A stretch of 64,000 bases of DNA from Pythium myriotylum. Its lineage: Eukaryota; Oomycota; Peronosporomycetes; Pythiales; Pythiaceae. The notes under the pieces were generated by a model. That model was not told the DNA's origin. It worked only from the letters and a program-made list of their open reading frames with translations, and searched no databases. Location of the stretch: assembly GCA_023091665.1 (NCBI GenBank), contig JALJCQ010000024.1:992001-1056000 (forward strand). Direction: 5' to 3'. This document shows, piece after piece, positions 1 to 11,039 of the stretch. Within the stretch, counting starts at the first letter, position 1, and each line of letters opens with the position of its first letter. The position numbers and the translations under genes were made by a program.

Positions 1-738
1 TTGGGCAGCCCCGTCGTGCCGCTCGTGTAGATGAGCAGCGCTGTGTCGGTCGTGCGTACGCTTTGGCGAACCGCTGTCGCGACGGCCGCATCGTCCGTGG
101 CGCCGAGCTGCTCGTCGAGCGAGCGCGCGAACGGGTACTTGGCCGTCTCGGCCCACGGCGCGAACGAGTGGCCGGCGACAAACACTGGGAGCCCATGCAA
201 CTCGTCGACGATGCCAGCAAACTTGTCGAGCAGCTCATCGCCGACGGCGACAAGCTTTGGCTCAGCGATCTTGACGCAGTGCAGCAGTCCGTCGGCCTTG
301 AGGTGCGTGTTGATGAGTGCCGAGACCACGCCGACCTTCATGAGTCCGAGCCAGAAGATAACGTACTCGGGTCGGTTCTCCATGAGCAGCGCGACTTTAT
401 CGCCCGGTTTGAGTCCCTGCGCGAGCGCCCAGTGGGCCACGCGGTTCGAGAGCGCGTCCACTTGGCGGTACGTGAGGTGGCGGCCTTCAAACGACATGCA
501 GATCTGCTGCGGGAGCCTCGTCGCGGCCTGCTGGAAGACATCCGAGACCAGCGTGCGGTTCATCGCAGCATTCTTGAGCTCGCGAGAGAGCTCACGGAGC
601 TCGAGGATCTCCTTGATGTCGTGCACGAGCGAGATGTGGCGATCAATCGCAACACCGGCAGCCGCGGCACCAGCGAGCGCGATGAGTTTCTTGGGCGTTT
701 TGTGCCAGAGCGACGCGAGTTCCGAGGTCGAGGCCATG
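1..738 (-). CDS. Long-chain fatty acid transport protein / very-long-chain acyl-CoA synthetase, 5' part only
   Basis: This is the first 246 codons of a FATP (SLC27-like) protein; the gene runs off the left edge of the window. The family activates long-chain fatty acids with ATP and CoA at membranes and assists uptake. The ATG at 738-736 opens a frame with a short hydrophobic stretch near residues 18-32, then the N-terminal part of the AMP-binding domain (LMENRPEYVIFW, INTHLKADG) and, at the window edge, the ATP-binding loop IYTSGTTGLP. It is closely similar to the two other copies at 12451-14265 and 32354-34234 and shares the hydrophobic N-terminus of the latter. The catalytic C-terminal half is not visible. 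Function is inferred from family membership. Confidence 0.9.
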
Positions 739-1195
739 GCGGCGAGCGAGACGAAGAGCAAGTGAGCGAGTGAACGAGAGAGCGACGCCCCGGGGAACGT
801 CAGCAGGCGTGCGGCGGCGCACAATCGCGTCGCACAATCACGGGATAGACGAAGGTCTCCGATCCAGGGCCATCTTCAAGAAAGGCGGCGAGCAATCCGG
901 ATGGTAAATCAGTACATTGTGTCGAAGCTGGGTGCGGATGTCGGGACAGAGGTACTTGGATAAGGGATGATGATGGTCGAATCGTCAAACCGTGCAGGTC
1001 CCAGGGACTAATCGTGAGAAGCCATCGTCGGCGTTGATGAGAGCCGCGTTCGCGTTCTGGTGCGAGTGCCAAGCCGTTTTCTCGCAGATCGGAAAGCAGA
1101 GCCAACGCTGAGTTGACGAGATCCGAGATCAGTGGGTCAAATAACGCAAAACTCCGGTCGTTGACACTAATCCAACACCAAGGTCTGAGTCTTGA
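739..1195. other. Gene-poor spacer
   Basis: This holds the promoter side of the minus-strand FATP gene and the degraded upstream edge of the ROCO relic. I see no convincing gene. The open frames on both strands are short and lack recognisable motifs. Confidence 0.5.
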
Positions 1196-1435
1196 GTGTA
1201 TGAAAGGAACGGATCATCCAACTCGAAGCCGTTGCGGGAGTGTCACGCAAGGAGCAAGCGGATTTTGTGGGGGTTGTTCAAGCGGCTCTGTGTGTCAATG
1301 GAGATTGTTGCGCTGTTTCGGAGGACTCGTCAAGTCGTCGATGACTGGCTGAAGACAGAGATGGTCGTGAGTTGGCTTCCTCCAAAATTGAGCTGGTACC
1401 GGTATGACAAACTCTGGAAGGAGGCGGAGACCTAG
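1196..1435 (+). pseudogene. Dead 3' tail of a ROCO gene
   Basis: The segment matches the last ~80 codons of the ROCO gene that ends at 4916 (QLEAVAG, CFGGL, VVDDWLKTEMVVSWLPPK, ending in KEAET then TAG). The matching amino acids are spread over at least two frames, so frameshifts have broken it. The match continues into the 3' flank just after the stop (CCTAGGTA, AACGCGATG). It lies only about 170 bp upstream of the intact ROCO gene at 1603-4916, as expected after a tandem duplication followed by loss of most of one copy. Confidence 0.85.
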
Positions 1436-1602
1436 GTATCTAACGCGATGGTGATCACTTGCATTGATTTCCCAAGCCACTGGAAGCTGAGCGGCCCACG
1501 ATTGCAGAGGAAACCAGTTCGTGAGTCGGAGCTTGAAGCAGCGTGAAGTACGGATCTCATGGCGCGATAAGTTCGGTTTCTCTCAGCTCTTTCTAGTGGA
1601 AT

Positions 1603-4600
1603 ATGGAAGACAATCCGTCGGGAGAAGCGTTTCTCAATGCGAGCGCAAGCGGAAACGCGGAGATTGTACGCGAGTATCTCAAGAGAGGAGAAGACGTCGA
1701 CGCGAGTGACGGGGTGCGGATGCGGGATCTAGGTGGGAGACGAGAGAGAGAGAGGAAGCGAGCTGACGTGTGGTGTTAGGATGGATGGACACCGTTGCAT
1801 TTGGCATCAATCAATGGCCGTGTTAAGGTCGTGAAGCAGCTGCTCGAGGCGCGATGCCACAAGGAGGCTCAAACCAAGGTACGTGTCTATGTCGTGAGTG
1901 GGGGGTCGTTCATGCGCGCGCTGTGTGCAGGACACGTCGACGGGAGTGCGTTGGGACTCGTATTAATATGATCTCTTTTGTGTCGATGTGTGGGGCTAGA
2001 ATGGATCGACACCGTTGCATTTGGCATCAAGCGGAGGCCACAATGAGATCGTGAAGCTGCTGCTCGAGGCGAGATGCAACCAAGAGGCTCAAGACAGGGT
2101 ACGTGTTTCTGTCGCGAGGGGGTGGTCGTTCTTGCGCGGGCAGGCAACAGGAGGCGTCGACCAGATTGTGTTGTTACTCGTATTGATATGATCTCTTTTT
2201 ATATCGATGTGTGGAGTTAGGATGGATCGACACCGTTGCATTGTGCATCAAGCATAGGCCGCCTTGGGGCCGTTAAGCTGCTGCTCGACGCGCAATGCAA
2301 CGAAGACGCTCAAACCAAGGTACGTCTCTGTGTCTTGAGTGGGTGATCTTCTTGTGCGCGCTGTGTGCAGGACACGTCGACGGGAGTGTGTCGGGACTCG
2401 TATTGATATGATCTCTTTTTGTGTTGATGTGTGGAGTTAGAATGGATGGACACCGTTGCATTTGGCATCAAGGAATGGTCACGTTGAGGTCGTGCAGCTG
2501 CTGCTCGAGGCGAGATGCAACAAAGACGCTCAAGACGAGGTACGGGTCTCTGTCGCGAGGAGGCGGCCGTATTTGCGTGCGAGCTGCAGGACACGTCGAC
2601 GGCAGTGTGTCAGGACTCGTATTGATGTGATGTCTTTTGTGTGGACGTGTGGTGTTAGGATGGATGGACACCATTGCATTACGCATCAAGAGATGGTCAC
2701 GTTGAGGTTGTGAAGCGTTTGCTGGGAGCGAATTGCAGCCTCCACCTGATTGACAATGTAAGGAAATCGCAAATCGCCAAATATTGAACTATGTCTCACT
2801 CGCATCCTGTGCACAGAGTGGTCGAATGCCTTTACATGTCGCTATCGCAAGCGTGGGACGATATGGCCAGAGCAGAAGCGCAGATGACGACACGTTGGGA
2901 GTTCTGCAGGCGCTTGTATTGTACGGTACCGAGTGGGACGAAAAGTGCGAGATGATGGTAGCCTCCGGTGAAGCCATGCCGGAAGCGTCAGCTTTGAAGC
3001 TTTGCATTGATCTGTGGGAACATGAACGGAAGAATGAGGCGAGCCTGACCGAAATCCCGCTTCAAACGATCCAACGTGGAGTCGGCGCCACTCGAACGTA
3101 CATAAGAGAGCTCCTCAACTCGAAGGTGAAGCTTCTCCGATCGAAACTCGGCATTATCGGCGCGAGCAACTCGGGGAAAACCAGCTTCTCCAAGTCGATC
3201 ATAAGCTTGATGTCGTCGCTCGAGCATATAGACAACCGCACGGTCGCCATCGACCACTATCCACACTTGTTCAAACACGGTGATAAGAGCTGCGAATTCA
3301 CGATATGGGACTTTGCCGGTCAAGACGTGTATCAGCCTGTTCACGCCATGTTCTTCACAAGACGAACGATTTACATCATGTGTATCGACATGCATTCGTA
3401 CGGCGTAGCACTCAAGCAAGCGACGCTTCTCGCCGACTACGACTCGCAAGTGGATCATTTCATGGATGAGGTCGTGGACAAGAAAATCCTGAAGTGGATT
3501 CGACTGATCATCGCTCGTCAGTCGGATGCGGAGTTTGTGTTCGTGGCGACGAAGGCAGACAAGGTGGATGCAAATTCGCGACACGCCAAAGCTGCTCGGT
3601 CGGATCTCGAGAAGCGTCTCAAGCAGTATGTGTCTCAGACAAGCGAGGAGCTTCAGCAGGCACTGAGCAAATCACAAAAGCCAGATGGAACCGATCGGAC
3701 GATAACAGAGAGCCGTGGATTCTCCGCTAAGCAACTCGAAAAACTGCAAGCAACGATCAAGCGTCTTCTCCAGCACGAATGGGTGAGCGTGAGTTGCGTT
3801 GACGCAGAGTCGATCAAAGCTGCGAGGACGAAGATCGAAGAGGTTGTGGTGGCGAGCAAATGCAGTTTATTTATGCCTGAGAGCTACGTAGCAGCTCGGG
3901 AGTTTGTTCGTGGTGTCCGCAGCCAGTCACCATCTAGAGACGCCCTATCGCGTGTGCAATCAACTTTTGTGAACGCCGATGTGTTTGTCAAGAGACTTCA
4001 TGATAATCGCCCCGACGTCGATATCGACACCTATAAAGTGATTCTCCGGACACTGCACGACCTCGGCGACGTGTTGTGGTATGAGGACCTTGGCATTGAG
4101 AGACTCAAGCACGAAGTGATCTTGGATCCGATGCTGCTCATCGATTTTATCCGTCCGATTGCGGACCACAAATTCACGAGCGAAGTGATGACTCATGACT
4201 CACTGAAGTCCAAGCCGTTATGGCTTCATCTGAACCAAGATTTCATGCTCACGATGAAGCAGTTGTTGCGCGAGTTCAACCTCGTGTACATCAGACGTCA
4301 GGCGGAGATGCAGTGGAACTCGGATCTTCTCGTGCCAGCATCGTGGAGGTCGAATATTCCTTCGTCATTGCGTTTCGGCGGCCAATTACTATCGTACGAG
4401 TTCACGGAGATGGCCAAACAAGTTCAAACCGCGTCAAAAAGAGCTAACCGCTTGGCGATTACAGCCAACGTACAATGGGAGTACCATTTTCTCAGCTTAC
4501 TACCGGAATCAGTCTTCGACCAAATCGTCATTGCAAGCTACAACCCTCTTGACAATCGCCAAGTTGGACCGGACTGGATCTTATATCACAATAAAGGCGT

Positions 4601-4916
4601 GTTTGCGTACCGCATCATCATCTCGCGACATAGGACGACGAAGGAGCGCACCATACGACTCGAAGCTGTTGCGGGAGTTCCACGCAAAGAACAAAGGGAG
4701 TTGTGGGAGTTGTTCGAGCAGCTCTGTGTATCACTTGAAAGAGTGTTGCGTTGTTTCGGAGGACTCATCATCTCACGCCATGTGCTGAAGGACTCGGGGG
4801 AGATGCTGAATCTTGATGAGGTTGTTGACGGCTGGCTAGAGACAAAGATGGTCGTGCCGTGGCTTCCTCCAAAAATGGACTGGTATGACGAACTCCGGAA
4901 GGAGGCGGAGACCTAG
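1603..4916 (+). CDS. Ankyrin-Roc-COR (ROCO family) protein, seven exons
   Basis: Predicted exons are 1603-1713, 1780-1878, 2000-2098, 2221-2319, 2441-2539, 2659-2757 and 2817-4916, all phase 0 with GT-AG introns, giving 901 residues. An in-frame TAG nine bases upstream fixes the ATG at 1603. Exons 2 to 6 are each exactly 99 bp and each encodes one 33-residue ankyrin repeat (pattern DGWTPLHLAS.NGHVEVVKLLL). Exon 7 starts with another ankyrin-like piece and then carries the Roc GTPase with intact G1 (GASNSGKTS), G3 (DFAGQD) and G4 (ATKAD) motifs, followed by a COR domain (LHDLGDVLWYED, then VILDPMLLIDFI). There is no kinase domain. ROCO proteins are large regulated GTPases that dimerise through COR. 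Partners here are unknown, though the ankyrin repeats imply protein binding. Exon calls rest on frame and splice motifs. Confidence 0.85.
1780..2658 (+). repeat. Four tandem exon+intron cassettes, ~220 bp each, one ankyrin repeat per cassette
   Basis: Units 1780-1999, 2000-2220, 2221-2440 and 2441-2658 each consist of a 99-bp exon followed by a 119-122-bp intron. The introns are homologous to each other: each starts GTACG, shares the core GACTCGTATTGATATGATCT with variants, and ends in GTGTGG(A/T)GTTAG with variants. The short first intron (1714-1779) shares the same 3' end. The whole exon-intron unit, not just the coding part, has therefore been duplicated in tandem. Confidence 0.85.
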
Positions 4917-6562
4917 GTAATAAACGCGATGTTAACGACTGTCATTGCTTTCTCAAACTACTCAAACATTTGAGTCATTGCAGATTTCTTGCTTTGACTA
5001 CTTTCGACTCTGCCTGAAATGACTAGAGCTTTGAAGTGGACACTTGCGACTCACGGCCCCTTTCTTTCTTTTCTAGTTTTTATTATGGGCTTATCGAGGT
5101 GGTAATGACTCCCGTGAGTGGTCAACCCTTTTGGCTACCTGGTAAGTCGTGGACTCACCTCATTTAATATGCTCAAATGTATGTTCAAACTCCTGTCAGG
5201 GACATCAGAACTGAACTACTTGGGGAGGTGACCAAAACGCAATAACGCGATAATCATTATTAACTGCGAGCATTGCATCGCCCTGACTCCCGTGATCTTT
5301 ACCATGGCCGCCGCCATGTGATCTGAAATGCACTCATGACTGGGAACAAGCTTCGGACTCCCATCTCGGAGGTACCGTGGTTGACCAAGCCGCCCAACGG
5401 AGGTAGGATCGCCAGATCGCCAACTCGGCAGTACAGACTTGGTCGGCGTGCACTCGATGGCCAGCACGTTGCTGGACTCGTGAGTACTCCACTACAGTTA
5501 TTGTGAACAAGCAGACGGAAATGTCCAAGACCCACCCTAGAAACACACAAGAGATCGCCTTGACTGATCCATCGCGCATCGCACGGGTCCGAGCCGCCAA
5601 TGCCGCGAGAAATCGAGAGCCAGGCAATCAAGGTCCCTGGGCCTCGGGCGCAGCTTCGTGAGCTAGAGGCTCGTCGGCTCGGCAGCACGTTGGCGCCATC
5701 GGTCAGCCGGCCAGTCGGCTGTGTGTGTCTCTCTCGGTGTTCACGCCTCCAGAGCCTCCAGCGCCTCCACAGTGACCAGTATTGGCAGCGCTCGAGAAGC
5801 GGAAAGAGACGAGACCACATGTCCGTCTCGCCGCCTGTCGCTCGTCCCTCGGCCGTTCTCGTGAACGCAGATTGTATGAGTCGGCACCAACGACGGCGCT
5901 CACGACGAGGTCCCGGAGGACTAGACGAAATTGAAAGCGAGAACGCCACGCTCTACGTAGAACGAGTGGGAAGGCGGTTTTCTCCCGCAAGAGTCAGGGG
6001 AGTCGGCCCGACAACTGCTAGCCCCCGCTCATTTGAAAAGATTATGCTGATGCTCGACTATAGGCCTCGCGTTTGACGGAGGAAGCAAGAAATCATCGTC
6101 TCTTCTTGTCGAGAGCGAGGCTCTGTAGCACGCGCTCTCCGCTCTCATCCATCGTGTCAGCCACGGATGGATGAGGATGGCGACTCTCGGCCGAAAAGTA
6201 TAATGATTTCACCTGCTGCATTGTCGCTAACAAGGGTGCGGAGGTCGGCCGTCCTGGGGAACGCCATCCCGCCGCGCTCACTCAACAAACTGCTGATAAC
6301 CAGAAGGACTCCTCGAGCCGCTTTACGATCCCGAGCGAGATAAAATGAGTCCTGCCGCCTGGAATAGGTTGGAAGAAGGCGCAGACGGAAGCAACATGTA
6401 ATATCCCTCTGCGATTGCCCTCAGGAAGAAATTCAGATTCGACAAGTGGCAATTCTTCCAACATTACAATCTTTCTTTCAGACAACCGGCGACATCAGTC
6501 TCGACGCGAGAGCTTCCTCTCGAACACTCAGTGCCTGCGTTGGTAGTAGCTTTGCCATCGCT
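4917..6562. other. Gene-poor region of 1.6 kb
   Basis: Overlapping open frames occur on both strands around 5300-6080, but they are low in hydrophobic patterning and rich in Arg/Ser and match nothing I recognise. The first ~60 bp resemble the 3' flank of the ROCO relic at 1435. No RNA gene or repeat was seen. Confidence 0.4.
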
Positions 6563-7322
6563 TTACAGTTTCTTACGCAGTGCCTGGGCCTCATCGTGCG
6601 CTGTTTGGTCTTCTTCGCTACGAACAGGTAGCGCCAGTGCCTTGTCGGCCCATTTCCTGGCCTCGTCCTTGTTCTTGAGCTTGAAGTAGACCTGTGCGAT
6701 CGCCGTCGTGTTCTTCTTCCACGCGTCGTTGCCACGCAGCTCGTCGCACTTGAGCAGATTTTTCAAGGCTTCTTCGTATGTCGACTCGGGTGGAGTGCCG
6801 AAGAGTGCAGCTGCTGCCTTGCGCTCGAACCACGACAAATCGGCTACCTTCTCGCACCCTAAAACAGGACTGTAAGTTTGGCACGCTTCAAATCAAGCAG
6901 TGCTACCTACAGCTGCCGAGAAAGTGGTAGGTGACGGCCTTGCTCGGATCGAGCTGCACCGACTTTTCCCAGTGCCCTTTCATTAGGAATGAGTTGGCGA
7001 TCTGCACTTTGATGCCTTCCAAATCGCCCACGCGCGAGAGGATCACGCCGTAGAAGTTATGCACGTCGGCATTATCGTCTGCGAGCTCGACCGTCTTCTT
7101 GATGACCTCCAGCCCTTCGTTGACGATCCGCTTCTGGTCGGCCACTGACACGGCCTTGAGCATCGACGCTTGGTACGCTGCACGAACAAATCGCCAGGCG
7201 ACGTCGACATCGCTCGGGTCGGCGTTGTGAGCCGCCTTCAAGTCCTCGTAGAGCTGCCTGCGGTCGTACGAAGAGTTGAGAAAGTGCTCTTCGGCGAGCT
7301 GCGCAACGGCAGAGACGGTCAT
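6563..7322 (-). CDS. RMDN-type TPR protein, copy 1 (two exons)
   Basis: Exon 1 is 7322-6911 and exon 2 is 6858-6563, joined across a 52-bp intron at phase 1, giving 235 residues. The protein resembles regulator of microtubule dynamics proteins (RMDN1-3): a helical TPR-like fold with the signatures DNADVHNFYGVILSRVGDLEG and, over the splice junction, LGSWCE followed by LSWFERKAAA and the second TPR DAWKKNTTAIAQVYFKLKNKDEARKW. In animals, members associate with microtubules or sit at ER-mitochondria contacts. No signal peptide or membrane segment is present here, so a soluble role is likely. It is one of three copies in a row on this strand, all with 412-bp first and 296-bp second exons. Confidence 0.85.
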
Positions 7323-8206
7323 AGTGGCTCTTGGTGGCGAATCGGAGGTGCGACGGTAGGAGAAGAGAATCGAAAATGGTGAAGATCACCAAGACAAGGA
7401 GCGAGTGCCACGCATGTGATGACACAGAAGTCCATTTGGCCGCGGCGCATTCTGGTGTCGATAGATCGCCCGTAATCTTTGGCTTGGATTACTGGCTGCC
7501 CATCTCGGATCTTGAAGTACTCGCTCCCCATCGGCGATGGAGTGAACATGCGCGAAATCACTCGGAGGGTTCACGGCGAGTTCAAGGCCTCACGTGGCGA
7601 TCACTTCCGCAGTCGACATCGTCCAACACAGCCAAACCTGGACATCTGGAGCCGAGCGAAGACGCTACCACGAGATTTGCACGAGAAGATGATGAATCAA
7701 TAACGCTTCCAAGCCGACAGACCACGTCACTGTGACCCCGCTGGTCTCAAGCAAGTGTAGGCGATGCATCAGCAAGCTCAGTCGTGTCGTCGAAGAGTCT
7801 TCGGCCAGATCAACGCATGACGATGGATAGAACGATTTCTCTAAACACAGAGAGCCGCGAGTGACTTTGGTTCCACCGAGCAACTCGACGAGTGAGAAGC
7901 CCCTCTGTGGTGATCGTGTCGGGCTCACACGTGCGCGATCATAACGTGGGGCTGTGACCATGTCAACCGAACTTCAAGAATGTCGAGGCGAGCAATCATA
8001 AATTAGATCAGTAGACTGTCGCCATTCCAAAGCATCAAGTTGAACACCCTCAAAGCCCACACTTCACGCGTGGCAATCATCTAAATGGGCACTTCATTCT
8101 AAACTGAGTCGATCTGCTGTTGAAGAATTGTCAGGCCAGTAGACAGCATAATTTTAGATTGATACATGGATATCAACGGACAGAGCTAGCTAAGCTGCAG
8201 CTTATT
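7323..8206. other. Spacer between RMDN copies 1 and 2
   Basis: It includes the likely promoter of copy 1: an Inr/FPR-like stretch on the minus strand at about 7365-7383 (CACCATTTTCGATTCTC). The remaining open frames have no recognisable domains. Confidence 0.4.
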
Positions 8207-8973
8207 CTAGAGCTTCTTGCGAAGCGCCTGGGCCTGCTCATGGCACTCTCGGTCCTCGTCGTCTTTAACTGGCAGGGCCAGCGCCTTGTCAGCCCACTTC
8301 CTAGCCTCGTCCTTCTTCTTGAGCTTGTAATAAACCTGCGCGACCGTGAACATGTTCTTCTTCCACGGCTCGTTGGCACCAAGCTCGTCGCACTTGAGCA
8401 GGTTCTTGAGCGCCTCTTCGTATGAAGACTCGGGCGGCGAGCCGAAGATCACAGCTGCGGCCTTGCGTTCGAGCCACGACAAGTCGGCGATCACCTCGCA
8501 CCCTACAGAGCAAATGATGATAAAGCATCCCTCACCGTCATCGCAGTTCTGCAAGACTTACAGGAACCGAGGAGGTGGTACGTGATCGCCTTACTTGGAT
8601 CAAGCTGCGCCGATTTATCCCAGTGTTGCTTCATGAGAAACGAGTTAGCGATCTGCACTTTGGTTCCTTCCAGGTCGCCCACACGCGACAGGATTATCCC
8701 ATAGTAGTTGTGTACGTCGGCGTTGTCGTCCGCGATTTCGATTGTCTTCTTGATGACTTCGAGTCCCTCGTTGACAAGGCGTTTTTGCTCAGGCACGGGA
8801 GTGCCTTTGAGCGTTGAGACTTCGTAGCAACCGCGCACGAAGCGCCAGGCAACACCGGCGTCGTTCGGGTCAGCTGCGTGGGCGGCCTTGAGGTCTTCAT
8901 AGAGCTGGTGGCGGTCGTACGACTTGTTGAGGTAGTTGGCCTCGGCGAGCTGAGCGGCGGAAGACTCGGTCAT
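8207..8973 (-). CDS. RMDN-type TPR protein, copy 2 (two exons)
   Basis: Exon 1 is 8973-8562 and exon 2 is 8502-8207, with a 59-bp intron at phase 1, predicting 235 residues. The sequence is collinear with copies 1 and 3 (DNADVHNYYGIILSRVGDLEG; LGSWCEVIADLSWLERKAAA across the junction; PWKKNMFTVAQVYYKLKKKDEARKW). The start is supported by an Inr/FPR pair ending 24 bp upstream at 8997-9014. Fold and family are clear; a role at microtubules or organelle contacts is inferred from animal relatives only. Confidence 0.87.
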
Positions 8974-10444
8974 GGCTTGAGTGGTGGAGGAGGCAGCGCA
9001 AAATGCGGAATGAGGCAGTTAGGGTGCGATCTCTTTGGGTGAGGCCGTTCTCAGGGTGTGAGCCAGCCTTCTTAGGAGAAACTGCCGGTGTACTCATCGA
9101 AGTTTGGGGACACATCTGGCTAGTCAGAGCAAGTGTTGCCCCTGATCGGATGAGTCTGCTGAGCCCTTCAACCCGAAGACATTACGCGCCAGGATGCTCG
9201 TAATCTTCGGGTTTCGATTTCCTCTCTCGAAGTTCTAAAGCAACAAGTAGGCTCAACACTGTCGTGCGTCCCTCCGACTGCATTCCTACGACTTCGATTC
9301 TGAGAGCCGATGGCGGTTCGAGTGAGTGTGCCCCCCTGCGTTTGATTTGGGAGAGATGATGCGATGGTGTCGAAACCAAACAACGATCCCAATTCGGTGC
9401 TTTTAGATGGCTCTGGTGGATCCGCGGTCTCATCGAGACACCACAGGGGAGTCTGGGTCGCAATAGGTTCAGATTCGGCCCCAAGACGAACGACTGAGAG
9501 AGACACGACTTGAGAACTCGATATCAACTCCTTCAGGTGAGATGCGATCTCTCTCCTTTGCTTCCCGTTTGCGAAGATGGCTGGCAGGTAGGTGAGACCA
9601 CTCGGACGTACTCGTGCTCCTCATTGCCTCTATGCGATTGAGAGAGAGAAGCACTTCGATGCAACCTCGGTTGAAACGAGGAAACTTGGCAAGTGACAAG
9701 ATCTCCGAGGTGCTGACAAGGAGCTCAAGAAAGCACAAACATATCGCAACGTTAGACGGTGGACTGACGAGCTCGACCGAAGGCGAGCAATATTACGCGA
9801 AAACAGTACATGAGTCTGATTGTATTTGAGTCAGCATGCAAAAGAACTAAATTAGGATATATGCGGCAACATCCAAGTCGGCGCAGACCAAACACCGGTT
9901 CGATCCAGTTGACCACGCCACTTTTCCCGCAAGTCAAACCCACAGTCTTCCCAAGAAGTTCGCATCTCAATAGAAGCTGTTGCTTGCTATAGAATTGTTG
10001 GTGGGTCTTATTGGCTTATTAGTAGGACAGACATCGTTCATGGTCGGTGACCACGACAGACCAACACCAAGAGAGCAAGCTGAAACCCGACGGAAGAAAA
10101 TCCCAGGATCTTCTCCTGCACTTCGTATAACCTTTAGTCTCCACCCAGCTTACTCGCGCCCTTCAGAGTAGATTCTTGTAGCCGAGAGTCTAATTTATTT
10201 GCTGACCTGCTTTCAACTAGGAACCAATCCAAGCTCGTGGGCTTGGACGGATGTGGCGCCATGATACTGTACCCCAGTACCACAAACGATGGCAACGAAC
10301 CCAGCGAATGCACTTGCTGCCGTGGATGCGGTCGTTGTCGCTGCACTGTTAGCATGTAAACGAGGTAATCGTCATGTTGGCGGATGTAGGCAAAATGTCA
10401 AGACGTGCATTGGATTAATCCCTTGTGTCTGCTTTCTTGATCAT
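8974..10444. other. Gene-poor region of 1.5 kb
   Basis: Apart from the promoter of RMDN copy 2 at its left edge, I find no gene with recognisable features. Open frames at 9168-9738 and 10134-10355 (minus) are short and of unlikely composition. Confidence 0.4.
8997..9014 (-). promoter_or_regulatory. Oomycete-type core promoter (Inr+FPR) of RMDN copy 2
   Basis: Read on the minus strand, CTCATTCC (Inr, consensus YTCANTYY) is followed by G and CATTTTGCG, close to the FPR consensus CAWTTTNYY. It predicts a transcription start about 40 nt before the ATG at 8973. Confidence 0.6.
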
Positions 10445-10705
10445 TTATGCGAACGATCTTGGGTTGCCAGCCGCCTTCTCCTCCTCGGCACGACGCTTCT
10501 TCGTGTAGCGGTAGTAAAAGTAACCGATTCCAAAGAGAACGTGGGAGCCGGCCCAAATGCCGATATACATCGGCCACTTGGACTTCTTATCTTCCTCTTC
10601 CGTCGGCGCAGGCGTCTCTCCAGCCATACTCGACTGCGCCACAACCGAGACAAGAAGCATCGCGACGTAGACCACGAGCAGTGAGAACGACTGGAGCTGG
10701 TTCAT
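10445..10705 (-). CDS. Small two-helix membrane protein, unknown function
   Basis: An 86-residue protein. Residues 6-23 form a hydrophobic signal peptide or anchor (LLVVYVAMLLVSVVA), followed by an acidic Pro/Glu/Lys linker. A second hydrophobic segment lies at about residues 46-63 (MYIGIWAGSHVLFGIGYFYY), then a basic tail (RYTKKRRAEEEK). The positive tail suggests a C-terminus in the cytosol. The frame stays open 35 codons further upstream, but the Inr/FPR pair at 10770-10787 places the transcription start inside that extension, so I chose the ATG at 10705-10703. I do not recognise the family. Organelle or ER membrane location is an inference. Confidence 0.6.
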   Translation of the reverse strand: MNQLQSFSLLVVYVAMLLVSVVAQSSMAGETPAPTEEEDKKSKWPMYIGIWAGSHVLFGIGYFYYRYTKKRRAEEEKAAGNPRSFA

Positions 10706-10769
10706 GGTTTGGTGTGAAGAAACTGAGCGAAGTGGAGCTGTTGCTGGGTATAATGCTGTCGAGGAGACG

Positions 10770-10787
10770 GCGAAATTGAGAATGTGA
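10770..10787 (-). promoter_or_regulatory. Inr+FPR core promoter of the small membrane protein
   Basis: On the minus strand TCACATTCT is followed directly by CAATTTCGC, a full match to the CAWTTTNYY element. It implies a 5' UTR of about 80 nt and rules out the upstream ATG at 10810. Confidence 0.6.
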
Positions 10788-11039
10788 TGGCCAAGCTGAA
10801 TGAATAACAATCAGGGCACCATCAATATTACTAGGAGGACCATAAACCAACGCTTCATGAACCATGGAGATCCCTCGAGGTAATCTCATCGATGATCCGC
10901 GCAACCCAGTGCAATCGGGTCGATTGTGTCGGTACCTCGTGGTCACCGCCGTAATCGCTCCAATGACGCACTGTCTCATAGTCGGCTGGTTTTCAGACAT
11001 CGATTTCAAAGCACACACGCCGCTACACTATTGCAGAAT

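Noticed and set aside
5299..6076. Overlapping open frames of 216 and 158 codons on opposite strands
   Set aside because: Arg/Ser/Trp-rich, mutually antisense, no domain, no start-site element that I could see.
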